Source of the DNA: Symbiotaphrina buchneri
Lineage: Eukaryota > Ascomycota > Symbiotaphrinales > Symbiotaphrinaceae
NCBI GenBank assembly: GCA_001599915.1
Contig: BCIG01000001.1
Coordinates: forward strand, 186,001-250,000
DNA: 64,000 nucleotides
Direction of reading: 5' to 3'
Positions 1 to 11,933 of this stretch are shown in pieces; the first letter of the stretch is position 1; each line of letters starts with the position of its first letter. A program made the translations under genes and the position numbers. The notes below the pieces were generated by a model. The model saw nothing but the letters and a program-made list of their open reading frames with translations, did no database searches and was not told where the DNA came from.

Positions 1-1642
1 AAACTCTCTTCTCAGCTAATCGAAGAGCACGATCGAAGGCAACCCATAGCATGATCTTCGAGTAGACAAAGTTCTGCTTGGAATTGCGGACCTCCCAGAT
101 AGACATATCCTCTTCCTTCCCTGCTTGCAAGTTAGATAGACATGGCTTAAGGATATCACAGAACGTACAGATCCCCGAGACATAGTCGATGATTTCGCGG
201 ACCGCCACCCATTGATCCCATGTCACCGGTTTTCCGTACTTGTTGTAGAGGTAGATACTATCCATGAGCTCTCCATAGATGTCTAGTTGCTTGTGGAAGG
301 CAGCACCGTTGCCTATCCTTACAGGCTTGCTGCCGCGATAGCCTTCCAAATGAGGAAGCTCAATCTCCGGTAGATCAGTCTCGCCGCGGAGGCCAAACAT
401 AATTGGTAAAGCACCCTCCTTGGAGCGTGAGTAGCGGAAACGGTCGCTCATAAAGTTCATATAAGCTTCCGCTTCCTCTATAAAGCCCATACGGAGGAAG
501 ATATATATGGTAAACGAAGAATCTCGAACCCAGCTGAACCGGTAATCCCAATTCCTGATCCCACCAATATCCTCAGGCAGGGAAAAGGTAGGTGCAGCAA
601 TGATCGCCCCGGTAGGTTCATATGTCAGTAGTTTCAGTATCATGAGGCTACGATTCACAATTTCTCGCCAGCGTCCCTTGTACTTGCTCTTCGATATCCA
701 ATTGTACCAGAAATCGGCAGTCTGGTGCTGAATGCGATCGATGGTGTCTTTGCTTAGGTCTTCTGGTTGGGACTCCTCTTGATGCTGGCGCAAAACAAAA
801 GAGACTGCTTGTGTTTCTTTCAAATGTATCTGAGCTGTAACTCCTTCAGACAACATGCCGTCCCTCTTCTCCTTTTTGAATATCACCAAGGGACAGTCCG
901 GAACCGGAAGGTCTTGTCCGCAGTCTATAGTGACGTCAAGTTGCAGGCTCTCCGACTTGCTCTTGAATATTACGGCTCTGCTCGGTTGGTTGGGGTCACT
1001 GTGGGCAGCTAGAACTTCTGTTTCGTGTGTATCCTGAGCATAGTTGAAAGCGGGAAAGAGCTCGACGTTAAGGTCAACTTCCCCTCTGATACATTCTACC
1101 CTTCGGACAAGCCATTTCTTCAGCGGTAGCTTGACGCCGGCCACTCTGCTCTGAGATGCTACCACATGGGGCCTTGGGTGCTTTGGGCGTGGGAAGAAGT
1201 CAACCACATTGAAGACACCGTCCTCGTGGATGAAGCGGGTTTGAAGAATGTTACTGCTCGGCAGGTATTGTTGCTTGGTTGTTGAATTGATTGCCAGTGA
1301 GGGACCTATGCTGAAATGCCCGCCTTTATCCTTGTCCAGCATCCGACAGAAGACAGAAGGGGAGTCAAATTCAGGCCTGACGCGGTCAGAGAGGCCGGAG
1401 AGGATAAACGGCCTCAAGCAAGGGCAGGACGAACCAGCACATGTAGTCAATGCTTCCATCTATTGCAACCATCGCACAAGTGTGCATGTTGCCAATGAGA
1501 CCGTAATTCTCAATCTGTGCAGTGGCTGTCAGCGCACCTGGCCAATTGGCGCCAATGAGGGCCTCCTTACTGCCATATATCCCGTCGCCTTTCTCAGGGT
1601 CCTGAGCCCACCCTCTACACATTGTGCTTGCAAACCCTCCAT
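1..1642 (-). CDS. GH15 family glycosidase (glucoamylase/trehalase-like), 3' end beyond window
   Basis: Likely an intracellular glycoside hydrolase family 15 (alpha/alpha six-hairpin) enzyme acting on an alpha-glucoside such as trehalose or maltooligosaccharide; the substrate is not readable from sequence. Exons read on the minus strand: 1642-1571, 1514-1435, 1376-169 and 120 to the window edge, with introns of 56, 58 and 48 nt, all GT-AG. The N-terminus reads GYMAIENYGLIGNMHTCAMV and continues to IDYMCWPEFDSPSVFCRMLD, the family's N-terminal block. Further on come NWDYRFSWVRDSSF and GIWKEEDMSIWEVRN, the family's active-site region. The C-terminal third lies off the left edge. The start at 1642 is the first in-frame Met upstream of a well-formed first intron, but another upstream exon is possible. 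No signal peptide is visible. Confidence 0.88.
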
Positions 1643-2768
1643 ATCGCTGGATGAGCAAATAGCGGGGACGTTGAAGTCTGGTCGCTGTGCGTGCAAAATG
1701 GAAGATGTAGAGACGGATCTTGCGCAAAAGGCACAAAACAGCAGGCGGATGTGTACCGCTGGCTTACCCTGGACCGAGCTTCCCGAACGCGGATCAGGAC
1801 GAGTATTGTGATTAGTGAAAGTGCGGGAGGTCAGGGGCCCGGGCCAGCACAAGCAGCCATCTCGACCACTTTCGTAGATCCAGCCAATGGGCTACACGAC
1901 GTCATTGTTTGCATCGGAGATTTCCATCTTTCCCGTCTTTTAGCTCCGAACACACGCGAAGTACAAGGGAGCAACGCTCTCCACACACGGGGTGCTCCAG
2001 GGAGAAACGCACGACAGACTCAAGGCATGCGAGAGATGCTTTTTTAGATGAGAGCAACCGATAGAGTTTTGATATACAGACTTAGGCTACCTACTGTATA
2101 CCAGTGACAGTGGTTCTCCCATCTGCAGGTGATCGGTAAGCATGGGGTCGTTGCCCAGGACGCCAGACCATGGGAGCTCCAGCCTTGTGTGGTAAACCGA
2201 ACAGGAGATAATATTAAGCCTTGCACAACAATAATTAATTAATTATCCACAGCATTCAATAATCAATGACAGTTCACGGCTAGCTCGCCTGGTGATTTAA
2301 TTCTTAGAAAGATTATTGGCTTGGTGCACACCTGCCGGGGTGAGCAAATTAAAAGTGCTTGGATTCTGTACTCCTACCCCGCAAAAAGTCGTTGTGATCC
2401 AACGAAACGAAGTACAGTACATATAATCCTCTCTGGGGTATTCGAATCGTTGGATAGTCCAAGTATGCTCGAGTACAGGTATGTTTTTGATTCCTTCACA
2501 ACGGACTATTATATAAAATAATTTTACCTGGAGTGATTCTCTCATCAGGCGGCGCCCCTTGTAGCCAATCCCAATGCAGTAAGCTACCGACCGAGACGGG
2601 AAGCCTGGCTAATACCGAGTAAAAGTGACCCTGCCCTGTCTGTTCCACCTCCCCTGCCTTGTTGACCTCCGTTTCATCATCAGAAATAACCCTCCGCTAC
2701 CACAAAACTCCATAGGACGCGTCTTGACACCCACTACAATGGCCAAGATTTAGAGCAGATGCCATGTC
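1643..2768. other. Intergenic, divergent promoter region
   Basis: No coding signal stands out. The stretch separates the divergent GH15 and SLC35-type genes and should hold both promoters. An AT-rich patch with ATTAATTAATTA lies near 2230-2245. A TACGAAGTA-type motif is at about 2407-2415. A pyrimidine-rich stretch near 2630-2665 precedes the transporter. Confidence 0.6.
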
Positions 2769-4720
2769 ATGACTGCCCGCAGCACAAACCTCCGCACCAG
2801 TCCACATGCTGACGAATATCCTCTGACACGGCTACCACAACAACCGCAATTTCAAGCATCCTCATCCTCGTCCCCATCGCCCACCATTGGACTAGGAAAC
2901 ATGCCCAATGCCCTGGCTTCCAATGCCAGGGAATCATTTCAGGAGCATCGTCGTCGCAGGAGCTCGCAGCTGAGCGATAACGGTGCTGGCAACAGACAGT
3001 CAGCCATAGAAACGAAATTTGGCCGAAAATTCAAGCCAGGCACGGGATCAACCTTGCCGGAGGACGCGGAACCAGGCAATGATGATGGAAGGTTCTCCGA
3101 CCGGTCATCGCGCTCGAGCAGCGCGGATCTAAGCGATTTCCCTACCGAAGATGGTCTGGTCGATGATGAGGAGACGGGTTTGACTGGAAAAGAACGTCAG
3201 AAGCGGCGGAGGAGGAAAGCGCGCCGAACAATGATTGATGAACGCGTTGCTCCGACTGCTCCTATAAAAGCCACCGAGGAGGAGAAGAAGCTGGCAGATC
3301 TTACTGTTCTGAAAAGTTCCGCTGTCAATGCAGGCTTGATTGGGTTGTGGTTAGTTAGCACTATCCCAGCTTTTGTGAACCCTTTTCTAACCCTCTGCAG
3401 GTACCTGTTCTCCCTGTCCATATCCATTGTAATAACAATTGGTCCCACCCGGATTGGATATTAGCTGACCTCAATTTAGTACAACAAATGGATGTTCGCG
3501 CCGGAGCATTTGGATTTCCACTTCCCGCTACTCACGACTTGCCTGCACATGCTGGTCCAGTTCTCCCTGGCTTCTTTGGTCCTGTGGATATTCCCACGGT
3601 TTAGACCTCGACATAGTTCGGTCCTGCAGGACAGTCACGCCGGTAGCCGACCACCACCCACTCATGAGAGCGAACCTCGGAAACCATTGATGACTCGCAT
3701 GTTCTATCTTACAAGGATTGGTCCTTGCGGAGCTGCTACGGGCTTGGATATAGGCTTGGGCAACATGAGCTTGAAATTTATCTCGCTGACTTTCTTCAGT
3801 GAGTATCTTCGCGGGCCTGACTCAATTTCATAGCTAATGATCACATCTTAACTATGTGCAAGTCGAGTGCTTTGGCGTTCGTGCTATTATTTGCGTTTGT
3901 CTTTCGTCTAGAGACGCCGTCCTGGAAACTCATCCTCATTATAGCCACCATGACCGTTGGCGTCATTATGATGGTGGCCGGTGAAACTGCGTTCAACCTC
4001 CTGGGCTTCTTCCTTATCATATCATCTGCATTCTTCTCCGGCTTCCGTTGGGCCCTCACACAAATCCTCCTGCTTCGGAATCCCGCAACTTCAAATCCGT
4101 TTTCGTCTATATTCTTCCTTGCCCCGGTCATGTTTGTCTCGCTTCTTCTGATCGCGGTACCTGTGGAAGGCGTAATGCCTGTCGGAGCTGGTCTTAAGAA
4201 GCTCGCGGATGAGAAGGGGGTATTACTTGGCATTGGCATATTACTCTTTCCGGGCGTTCTTGCTTTTTTTATGACATCCTCAGAATTCGCACTTCTGGCA
4301 CGTACGTCCGTCGTCACCCTTTCGATCTGCGGCATTTTCAAGGAGGTTGTCACCATTATTGCGGCGGGGCTCGTCTTCCACGACCCGCTCACTCCTATCA
4401 ACGTTAGCGGCCTTATAGTGACCATCGGCAGCATCGCCGCATACAACTATATCAAGCTCAGCAGGATGAGAGCGGAAGCCAGGAAGGAAGTGCTCGGCCT
4501 GACTACCGTGGACGGCGCTGCAGGCGGTGCGTACACGGCTGTGGGTGGAGAGGATGATCTTCCGGATAGTGAAGGCAGCGGCTACCGAGGAGATGTGGAA
4601 AGCAAGCATGCCAGAAAAGGGAGCAGGAGCATCCTCCCCCGGCTGAGTACAGCCAGTCGCGGTGGCTTCGATGTGCCGGTGACAGCTAGCCCTGTGAAGA
4701 GGGCGCAGGATATTGAATGA
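2769..4720 (+). CDS. SLC35/TPT-family (SLC35C2-like) sugar-phosphate or nucleotide-sugar transporter
   Basis: Drug/metabolite-transporter superfamily protein of the triose-phosphate translocator type, expected in Golgi or ER membranes; substrate unknown. Exons: 2769-3349, 3401-3428 (28 nt), 3480-3798, then a last exon to 4720. Introns 1 and 2 are clean 51-nt GT-AG introns. A hydrophilic, Ser- and Arg-rich N-terminus of about 190 residues precedes the first membrane segment. Family blocks are YLFSLSISIYNKWMF, the LGNMSLKFISLTFF block, MCKSSALAFVLLFAFVFRLE and FSGFRWALTQILL. The tail of about 90 residues is hydrophilic. The third intron is odd: it starts GTGAGT at 3799, and the acceptor that family alignment predicts (ending 3851) reads AA instead of AG. 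An in-frame TAG at 3833 could serve instead, adding six residues. The protein is 598 or 604 residues depending on that choice. Confidence 0.88.
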
Positions 4721-5154
4721 CGGCTACGATTTGGGATAGGCATGACCCTTGGGGGAAATAATTGAGTACAGACTTGGAAGGCTTTCACTTCTTATACACT
4801 ACAGCTGCTCGGGCTAGCTTTCGATGGCGCTCACTCTGTTGGGGTTATGGGCGGATACCACCATCAGTATAAGCAAGCCGAGAATAGAATTATATCTACA
4901 GGCTCACGTCCTGACGGGCTTTGTTAAATCTGCTGTCATTTGGTAGCAATTTTGCAGGGCCTTCTTGTGCGTTGTCTTCTCCCCGAGCGCGTCGTCTTTC
5001 AGATCACGCTCGCTCGCGACGCAAGGACCACCACTGCTCAATGCTCTAATTGATGATGCTCTCCCCTGCTCTCCTATTATATCGCATGTTCGCCTAACTA
5101 AGATACACTGCGATGCGTTTGCCGTAATATGCCGCCCTTGTAATAAGCGGTACT
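4721..5154. other. Intergenic, convergent 3' ends
   Basis: Lies between the 3' ends of the SLC35-type gene and LSM12. No gene, repeat or RNA was recognised; it probably holds both 3' untranslated regions. Confidence 0.6.
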
Positions 5155-6170
5155 TCAGCCTCCTTTTCTCATCCCTCCTGGAACCACATTGTTCGAATTG
5201 ACCGCGGGTGCGGCCTTGGTTTTCTCTGGCAACTTCTTCCTCTCCATCTCAAGCTATAAGCTTGTCTTAGCAACGAGATCTTCTGCAGTAGAGTATCCTG
5301 CCCAAAGGTAAAACTTACCACCTTCTTCACCCGTGCGAGTGCTGTTTGTTTATCGGCCGGTGCTTTGCAATCCTCCACCCTATAAGGAGGCGCGATCATG
5401 ACGGCGTCCAGAACGACGATAGATTGCTCGTGCCACCGGGTAGGCATCCTAAGCCCCGGGGTTAGCCCAACCACGAGAGTAGATGGGGAACATCATGGAC
5501 GCAATAGAAAGGGGCCATAACTTACGTCCTGCTCAATGCGTCAAAGATCATCTGTCCTTCAACGCCCACCCCCTTGCCCTTCCTCCTCTCAGCAGCCTGC
5601 AATTTAGCAACGGCAGCTTCCTCCCTCGCCTTCGCCGCTCTCAAATCCACCTTCCCAATCTGCGGACTGACATACTCGAAGCCGCCTGCCTTGGAAGCTT
5701 CTCCATCTGCGCCCGGAGCAAGCGACAGCAGGTTGAAGGAGCTGATGGACGAGATGGGCAGTATATGGTAGTCGCCCGGTTGCTGGACAGCCTCTCGCGT
5801 ACTGGAGGCGGGCGTGGGAGGAGGCGATGCCGTGTTTATGGCGAGGAGATTGGTTATGGGGCAGACGGTGAAGACGGTGCCGGTGAGAGTCTGGGAGAGG
5901 GTGGTTGTAAGGCGGATCCTGCAGAAGAGTCAGCATGGCACTTCCAGTTGCACGCACACTTTCAGAGTGACCAGTCGCGGCCGCATGAGATCCAACAGGA
6001 AGGAGACATTTCAGAGGCCAGGTCGATGGAGTCCTTTGGGTCACGTACCTCGCTCCTGCGACCTCTCTCAAGGCTGTCTCCAAAGGCACAGCCGCGTTGG
6101 AGAGCCCCAGATCCGGCGTCGCTGGCTGCACCTTGGTCGCAGTCGACTGACGCTTGCTACCATCCGCCAT
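5155..6170 (-). CDS. LSM12: LSM12 homologue (Lsm-like plus AD domain)
   Basis: Cytoplasmic RNA-associated protein; yeast and animal LSM12 bind Pbp1/ataxin-2-type complexes. Exons on minus: 6170-6049, 5918-5526, 5448-5319 and 5253-5155 (247 residues). Introns are 130, 77 and 65 nt, all GT-AG. An Lsm-like fold starts near residue 41 (LTGTVFTVCPITNLLAIN). The anticodon-binding-like AD domain follows: VSPQIGKVDLRAAKAREE, then MIFDALSRTMPTRWHEQSIV, then ALARVKKVLEMERKKL. The last intron (gtaagt at 5318, tag at 5254) is needed to restore VKKVLEMERKKL, which is typical of the family. The start is the only Met giving a compact N-terminus, MADGSKRQ. Confidence 0.9.
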
Positions 6171-6759
6171 CTGCCCTAATGGGAGTGTTTGATGCTTGCA
6201 GGTCTAGTGTGATCTACGTGCAACGCATTGGTTCGTGCAGCTCTCCACTCGGCGCTTGAGGTTGCGGAAGCTGGCAAGAGAAGGGGATTGCACAACCGGG
6301 CCAAATGAGTGACTGAGAAAAGGCTGACTCCCACAGGACGAGGAGAGATGGTGATGGTAAAAGGAAATGGCAGGCGTTCCACTCGTAATCCCAGCGGCTG
6401 TCCCTTGTCGGTGGTGTGGGAGCTCTGGTGTTGTGTTACTTCGTACAAGGACAATGCCGGTGTGGTGCAATCACACTCGTATGCTTCGATATCCGCCGTC
6501 TTCTAAAATTATGGAAAGTTGGCGCAAATAGAATGCCTACCCCTTCCAATCGTCCTCGCAACCAACCACCCTACATCCAATGCTGGATTGCAGCTTTACT
6601 TTCGCACCATGATATGAAAGGACAATATCTCTACTGTTCGTCAAAACGATTTTCAATTCTATACGCATATTGCCCTAGCCTCGCTCTCTGAATAGTAAGC
6701 GCTCAACATGCGCAATGCGCGCATCATCACCGTCATCCTTCAGCGCAATATTCAATATA
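6171..6759. other. Intergenic: LSM12 promoter and 6PGD 3' flank
   Basis: Both neighbours are on minus, so this holds the LSM12 promoter and the 3' untranslated region of the dehydrogenase. A TACTTCGTAC motif is at 6437-6446. No coding stretch resembles a known protein. Confidence 0.6.
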
Positions 6760-8914
6760 TTAGACCTGGTAAGTGGAAGCCGACACGTTGCCACCCCTTC
6801 CAGTCCAGTTGACGTGGATATCCTTGCCCTCGGGGTACTTCTCACTGGCAAACTCAGGCTTGATGCGGAAGGTGTGTGCGCCGAAGTAGTCACGCTGGGC
6901 CTGGAGCAGGTTGGCTGGCAGATCCCTGGTGCGGTAACCATCGTAGAAGCTCAAGGCGGTGCTGAAAGCGGGCGTGGGGATACCCCAGAGGGCCGACTTG
7001 CTGACAACATTTCTCCAGCCTGGCTGAGCCTTGTGGATTGCTTTGTTGAAGAAGTCGTCGAACAGCAGGTTTTCCAGATCGGGGTTGTTGCGGTACGCGG
7101 CCGTAATGTCCTTCAAGAAGACAGATCGGATAATGCAGCCTCCACGCCACATCAAGGCGATGGAAGGCTTGTTCAACTTCCACTGATATTCCTTTCCGGC
7201 CTGTTATGAAGAGTCAGTCATCGTCCAAACGGTAGCCGACCAATGCAGAATCTTACGTTCTGGATCAACATGAAACCCTGACAATAAGAAATAATCTTCG
7301 AGGCGTAAAGGGCCTGTTCGAGATCGTCGATAAAGGCTTGTTTATCACCATCGAATTTAGGGCTTGGACCGCCCAGAACCTTCGCAGCACGGAGACGCTC
7401 GGCCTTGATGGAGCTCAAGCATCTGGCGAACACAGCCTCACCGATGAGGGTAACTGGCATGCCCAAGTCTAGGGCATTGATAGCGGTCCATTTTCCGGTA
7501 CCCTTCTGACCAGCAGAGTCAAGGATTTTCTCCAAGAGAGGGGTTCCATCGTCGTCATTGAAGTACAGAATGTCGCGGGTGATCTCAATGAGGAACGAGT
7601 CTAGCACGCCCTTGTTCCATTTTGTCATGACATCTCCAATCTCCTTGTCTGACAATCCAATACCACGCTTCAAAATGTCATATGCCTAAACATTGATCAG
7701 CAACCCATTCTTAAAGCCGACTTCTCAGTTGCTGGCCTACCTCCGAGATCAGCTGCATATCACCATACTCAATACCATTGTGCACCATTTTGACGTAGTG
7801 GCCAGCACCCTGGTCACCAACCCAATCACAGCATGCCTCGCCATCGCTCTTCGCGGCGATGCTCTGGAATATATCCTTGATGTACGGCCAAGCCTCCTCA
7901 TTGCCGCCAGGCATCAGACTGGGTCCGTAGCGAGCACCTTCTTCACCACCTGACACACCAGTACCGACAAAACGGATGCCTTTTGAAGCGAGGTACTGCG
8001 TTCGGCGGTTGGTGTCAGGGAAATGCGAGTTACCACCGTCGATCAGAATGTCGCCGGGCTCGAGATTGGGCAGCAGTCGCTCGATGAAGTCATCGACGGG
8101 CTTGCCCGCCATCACGAGCATCATGATCTTACGGGGTTTCTTGAGCTTTGCCATGAACTCCTCGTCGGAGTGCGCGCCCACGATGGACTTGCCTGAGATG
8201 ATTGGTCAATGTCGGGGGACTTTTTGGTCGATTGTACTCAAAATCGGTCAACTCACCTTTGGCCTCATTTGCAAGGAAATGGTCGACTTTTGAGACGGTA
8301 CGGTTATAAGCCACCACGGTGAAACCTTCTCCACATCAGCATATGGACCAATTTACGAGAATGGAGCGGGATGCCAACCGTGATCAGCAGCGTTGAGGAT
8401 CAGGTTCTGCGTCCTGCATCAGTTCCTGATTTGGTGAACGACAGCTTCGATCCCACTCACCTGGCCCATGACGGCCAAACCGATCAGACCGAAGTCTATC
8501 GTAAGCTAGAGTCAGCATGCTATCCTGAACATATCATATTGCACAGGAAATGAGCTCTCTATTCCTCCCATCGCCAGAGGCCTAGAGGCCGGACAGGCTA
8601 TTGGACAAGCTGCAAGACTTGTTTGGGAAAATAATCAGGCGGGCTGACAACTGGCTCCATCCGAGAGGAGTTGGATCCGCGGCCGGAAGAACAGGGAAGC
8701 GTAAAGTGTCGGGATGATTTTGGAAAAGCAACTCACCGCCACTATAGGTACATGTCAGCGTCAGCGGCCGCAATTAGAGATTGGGGGAGTTGAAGAGCAA
8801 GCTAAAGCTCGACAGTTGCGCATGCGGCGTTGGAGCGAGGAACATTGTGCCGACCATGACGATAATAGCCGGAGGGAAGATGATCGAGAAAGGCACTTAC
8901 ACTGGTTCAGTCAT
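6760..8914 (-). CDS. gnd: 6-phosphogluconate dehydrogenase, decarboxylating
   Basis: Oxidises 6-phosphogluconate to ribulose 5-phosphate plus CO2 and NADPH in the oxidative pentose phosphate pathway; cytosolic. Eight exons on minus: 8914-8901 (14 nt), 8741-8737 (5 nt), 8495-8461, 8406-8379 (28 nt), 8325-8257, 8192-7741, 7685-7257 and 7200-6760. Together they give 490 residues, the family's usual length. The N-terminus assembles to [20 protein letters not shown], the NADP-binding turn, which requires the 5-nt exon TGGCG. Other landmarks are [34 protein letters not shown], catalytic Lys185 in [14 protein letters not shown] with Glu192 seven residues on, and the C-terminus [13 protein letters not shown]. 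The gene has five short 5' exons and a large 3' part. Confidence 0.97.
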
Positions 8915-10277
8915 CTTGCAATTGGTTTAAGGTGCGTCGTCTGTTAGAAGTCTGGTTCGAGGGCGTACCGATCTCGACCTGGAGACGGGTAGCAGTGGTG
9001 GAGGAGGGTTGGGCAAGTGTTATGATGCGGTGATGAACGAAGAGTAGTTGGGAGTACGGAGTAGTAAGATGTTTTCTGCGTAGGTCGGGAGGGGGAGGGG
9101 CAGGCACAACGACGGCTTTAGTTCTAGCGACCGCCCAACGAGAGGAGTCGATTTCATTGGCCCGTCCCCTCCCCCGTCATCACTAATCAAACAGCCCAAC
9201 CTGACCTGCTACGAGCCTACGACGGATTGCTGCGGAGCCTGAGACCCACGATGCATGATTATTGTTTCGACGGTCGAGGCCTGTTTCGAATATTATTCCC
9301 TCTCATTCCGTCGAGGACTCACTGACTGTCGCCTGAGACTATTGCAAACTTACTTCCTAACTTGTCGGTAGGGCTCTTGTTCTGTCGCTAGATCCACGGG
9401 CTTCCAGGCAGGTCCGCGCTCCTTTGCTCAAAGCACAACCGAAGGCTGTAATTTACAACCAAAAGGTAGCATGCTAATCTACAATTTAGCCTGTCGCAAC
9501 CGGAGAAAGCTTCCTGCATAAAGTCCGACGTAACAGATGACGTCCCAGTGGGCCCCTCCATCCTACATTGTAACCAGAGGTGCTTTCGCTCTGCACGTTA
9601 CACTGCTACTGTATTATTTAAATATTAATAAAATCCTCCGTACTTCATCGACAAAAACGAAGGAAATTGCTTTTAGATAAGTGCTCCTAGACATCCAGCG
9701 CACAATAGACCGTTCAAAATCTTAGATGCATGTGGGCGCACACTGATACTTGCCCTATGGTCAACATGCACCTCCCACGAATTGATATCTGACTAACGTA
9801 ATGAGGAATATCTTATGCACCTTCTTACTGATTATCTATTCCCAGATTTTGCGCTGTGCAGTAATAAATAATAAAGCATCGAATACTCATGCCCGGCGAG
9901 CCGATAGCACTCCAACAGTTGCAGAAGATGGGTGGCTCTTTTTCTGAAATATCAGACTGATGATCCCCATTGGCCAGTTTAGCGAGAGCTACGAAGTACC
10001 AAAGTACACACTTCGCAAGGCTTCACTGATAACGCCGATGCAGTTCGCCAGCTTACCTACACACATTTCATGCTTCGTACTTCGAACAAGCAACGGCAAG
10101 TTAGTTGCGCAAGGTGCGAAAGTCGTGAGTGACAGCTCGAGGTGCCAGGTTTGCAAGGCCACAGCTCAAAACATCGTCTCCCGTCTACTAGCGGGCCGCC
10201 AGTTGGCCGGTGGTCGAAGACGAGGCAAGAGGTACGTGCCTCAGCTTTGAACAGAGCTCGCCGTACAGACGTCCATC
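8915..10277. other. Intergenic, divergent promoter region
   Basis: Separates the divergent 6PGD and RBM42-like genes. Contains TACGGAGTA at 9055-9063, CTCCGTACTTC near 9637, TACGAAGTAC at 9990-9999 and CTTCGTACTTCG near 10073. A TGACGT core is at about 9538 and an AT-rich patch at 9610-9634. No gene recognised. Confidence 0.6.
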
Positions 10278-11441
10278 ATGTCCTACCCTCCCCCTCCAGG
10301 TCTCTCATCGGCATCTCCGCATCCTCCAAGCTCGTTACCTCCACGACCACCACCTCCTGCTGGTGGTCCGCCGGCTTTTAAGCCCGCATTCTCATCGAAT
10401 CCGCCTCCCTCCAATGGCGCTCCTGGAATAGCAGGTGCCTCTGGCTATGGAGGTTTTACGGCCTTCAAGCCTCGAACAGTAGCTACTACAAACCCAGCCT
10501 GGCGCACAAGCAGCCCTACGGTGTCCGCTCCTGCTCAACCGCCTTCCGGATTCGCAGCACAGCCCACAGTGTATAGCGGAGCAGGGTACCAGGGGGCGGG
10601 TTATCCGCGACAACAGCAGCAGCCATATTATGGCCAAGGAGCGCAAGATCCGTACGCAGTCGTGTCGCCACCCCAGATTGTGAACCCTTTTCCTCTGCCA
10701 GGCCAGCAGCGAGGCGGTGGACCTGGAGGCCGTGCCGACTACGACCCGGAGCTGGAGGCTCAGATAGCTCAATGGCAAAGTGCCTATGCTGGAAAAGACA
10801 CTACGGACTCAACGTCTCGCACGCTCGGACGGAGTAGGCCAGGTACGGAAGGAGCAGCGTCTGCCAGCGGGGCAAATGCAGGCCCAGTGGGAGGGAAAGC
10901 GGATGCAGCAACAGCCGCGGAAGCCCATTCAGATCCTGCCGTTGCCTCTGTCGTCGCTGGTGCGGATGGAAAGCAGAAAACCGTGGTACGCAGCGGTGGC
11001 GGCCAGACTTGGACAGACCCCTCGCTTCTAGAATGGGACCCGGCGCATTTTCGTTTGTTTGTGGGGAATCTTGCCGGTGAAGTTACGGATGATTCTTTAC
11101 TGAAGGCCTTCTCCCGATATCCGTCTGTGCAAAAAGCTCGAGTTATCAGGGACAAACGTACAACTAAGAGCAAAGGCTATGGGTTCGTCAGCTTCAGTGA
11201 TGGCGAAGAGTACTTTCAGGCTGCAAGAGAAATGCAAGGGAAGTACATCGGAAGTCATCCAGTGCTCTTGCGGAGAAGTACGACGGAGATCAGGCCGGTG
11301 GCACCGGGGGACAAGAAAGGTGGGAAATATGGCAAGGGCGGCAAAGGCGGCGGTCACAGTGGGGGCAGCGGTGCGAATACCGGGGCAGGAGTGCATAAGA
11401 AAACCAGCAAATCCAAAGGCGGTCTCCGTGTTCTTGGGTAG
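10278..11441 (+). CDS. RBM42-like RNA-binding protein (single RRM)
   Basis: Single-exon 387-residue protein. The first 250 residues are low complexity: Pro/Ser/Gly-rich with a short Gln run, then Ala-rich. One RNA-recognition motif spans about residues 255-335, with RNP2 LFVGNL and RNP1 KGYGFVSF. It is preceded by the linker QTWTDPSLLEWDPAHFRLFV and followed by YIGSHPVLLRRSTTEIRPV, both of which place it in the RBM42 group rather than among generic RRM proteins. The tail is Gly/Lys-rich and ends KSKGGLRVLG. RBM42 relatives are linked to splicing and stress-related RNA binding; the role here is inferred from the family. Confidence 0.88.
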   Translation: MSYPPPPGLSSASPHPPSSLPPRPPPPAGGPPAFKPAFSSNPPPSNGAPGIAGASGYGGFTAFKPRTVATTNPAWRTSSPTVSAPAQPPSGFAAQPTVYSGAGYQGAGYPRQQQQPYYGQGAQDPYAVVSPPQIVNPFPLPGQQRGGGPGGRADYDPELEAQIAQWQSAYAGKDTTDSTSRTLGRSRPGTEGAASASGANAGPVGGKADAATAAEAHSDPAVASVVAGADGKQKTVVRSGGGQTWTDPSLLEWDPAHFRLFVGNLAGEVTDDSLLKAFSRYPSVQKARVIRDKRTTKSKGYGFVSFSDGEEYFQAAREMQGKYIGSHPVLLRRSTTEIRPVAPGDKKGGKYGKGGKGGGHSGGSGANTGAGVHKKTSKSKGGLRVLG

Positions 11442-11933
11442 AGGAGGATCCACAATACTCTCCACGAGTCCTTTGTGTTTTCGAGGCTCCTTGGCTTTGA
11501 TACCAATGAGTTGGTTGTCTAGCGGGTTCGAGCATGATCTTTTACGCGTCTTCCATGCTCCTGTACAATTAGCATGCGTCTCCGATAAAAGAAAAACATC
11601 GTATCTACAGACTAGACGCGCAGCGTGCAGAGTAGAAGCAGTCTCTCACAAAGTCTGGTAGTCTGGAAGCAAGGAAGTAATTGCTAAAGGCGGCGTTGGA
11701 TATTCGCTTAATTCATCCTAGTCTTCTTGGCAGCTAACCGATCGCGGTGGTCGTATCTTGTCAACTTCGCGTCCATTTCGCGGAGAGGAAACCTTGTCCA
11801 GTCAAGTCTATCAACAGTCTCAAGGAAGTGCGGCAGTCGAAGTGGAGTGACCGAAAAGCTCAGCCCTTGGTCTGACATCGGGTCCTGACCGCATAAGGGA
11901 GTTGGATCTTGCGCCGAGGCCTCGATTACGAGG
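11442..11933. other. Intergenic
   Basis: Between the RBM42-like gene and the Ssr4-like gene, both on plus. It should hold the 3' end of one and the promoter of the other. No repeat or RNA gene seen. Confidence 0.55.

Noticed and set aside
3841-4446. Minus-strand open frame of 201 codons opposite the SLC35-type gene
   Set aside because: It is a shadow of the conserved membrane exon and has no family resemblance.
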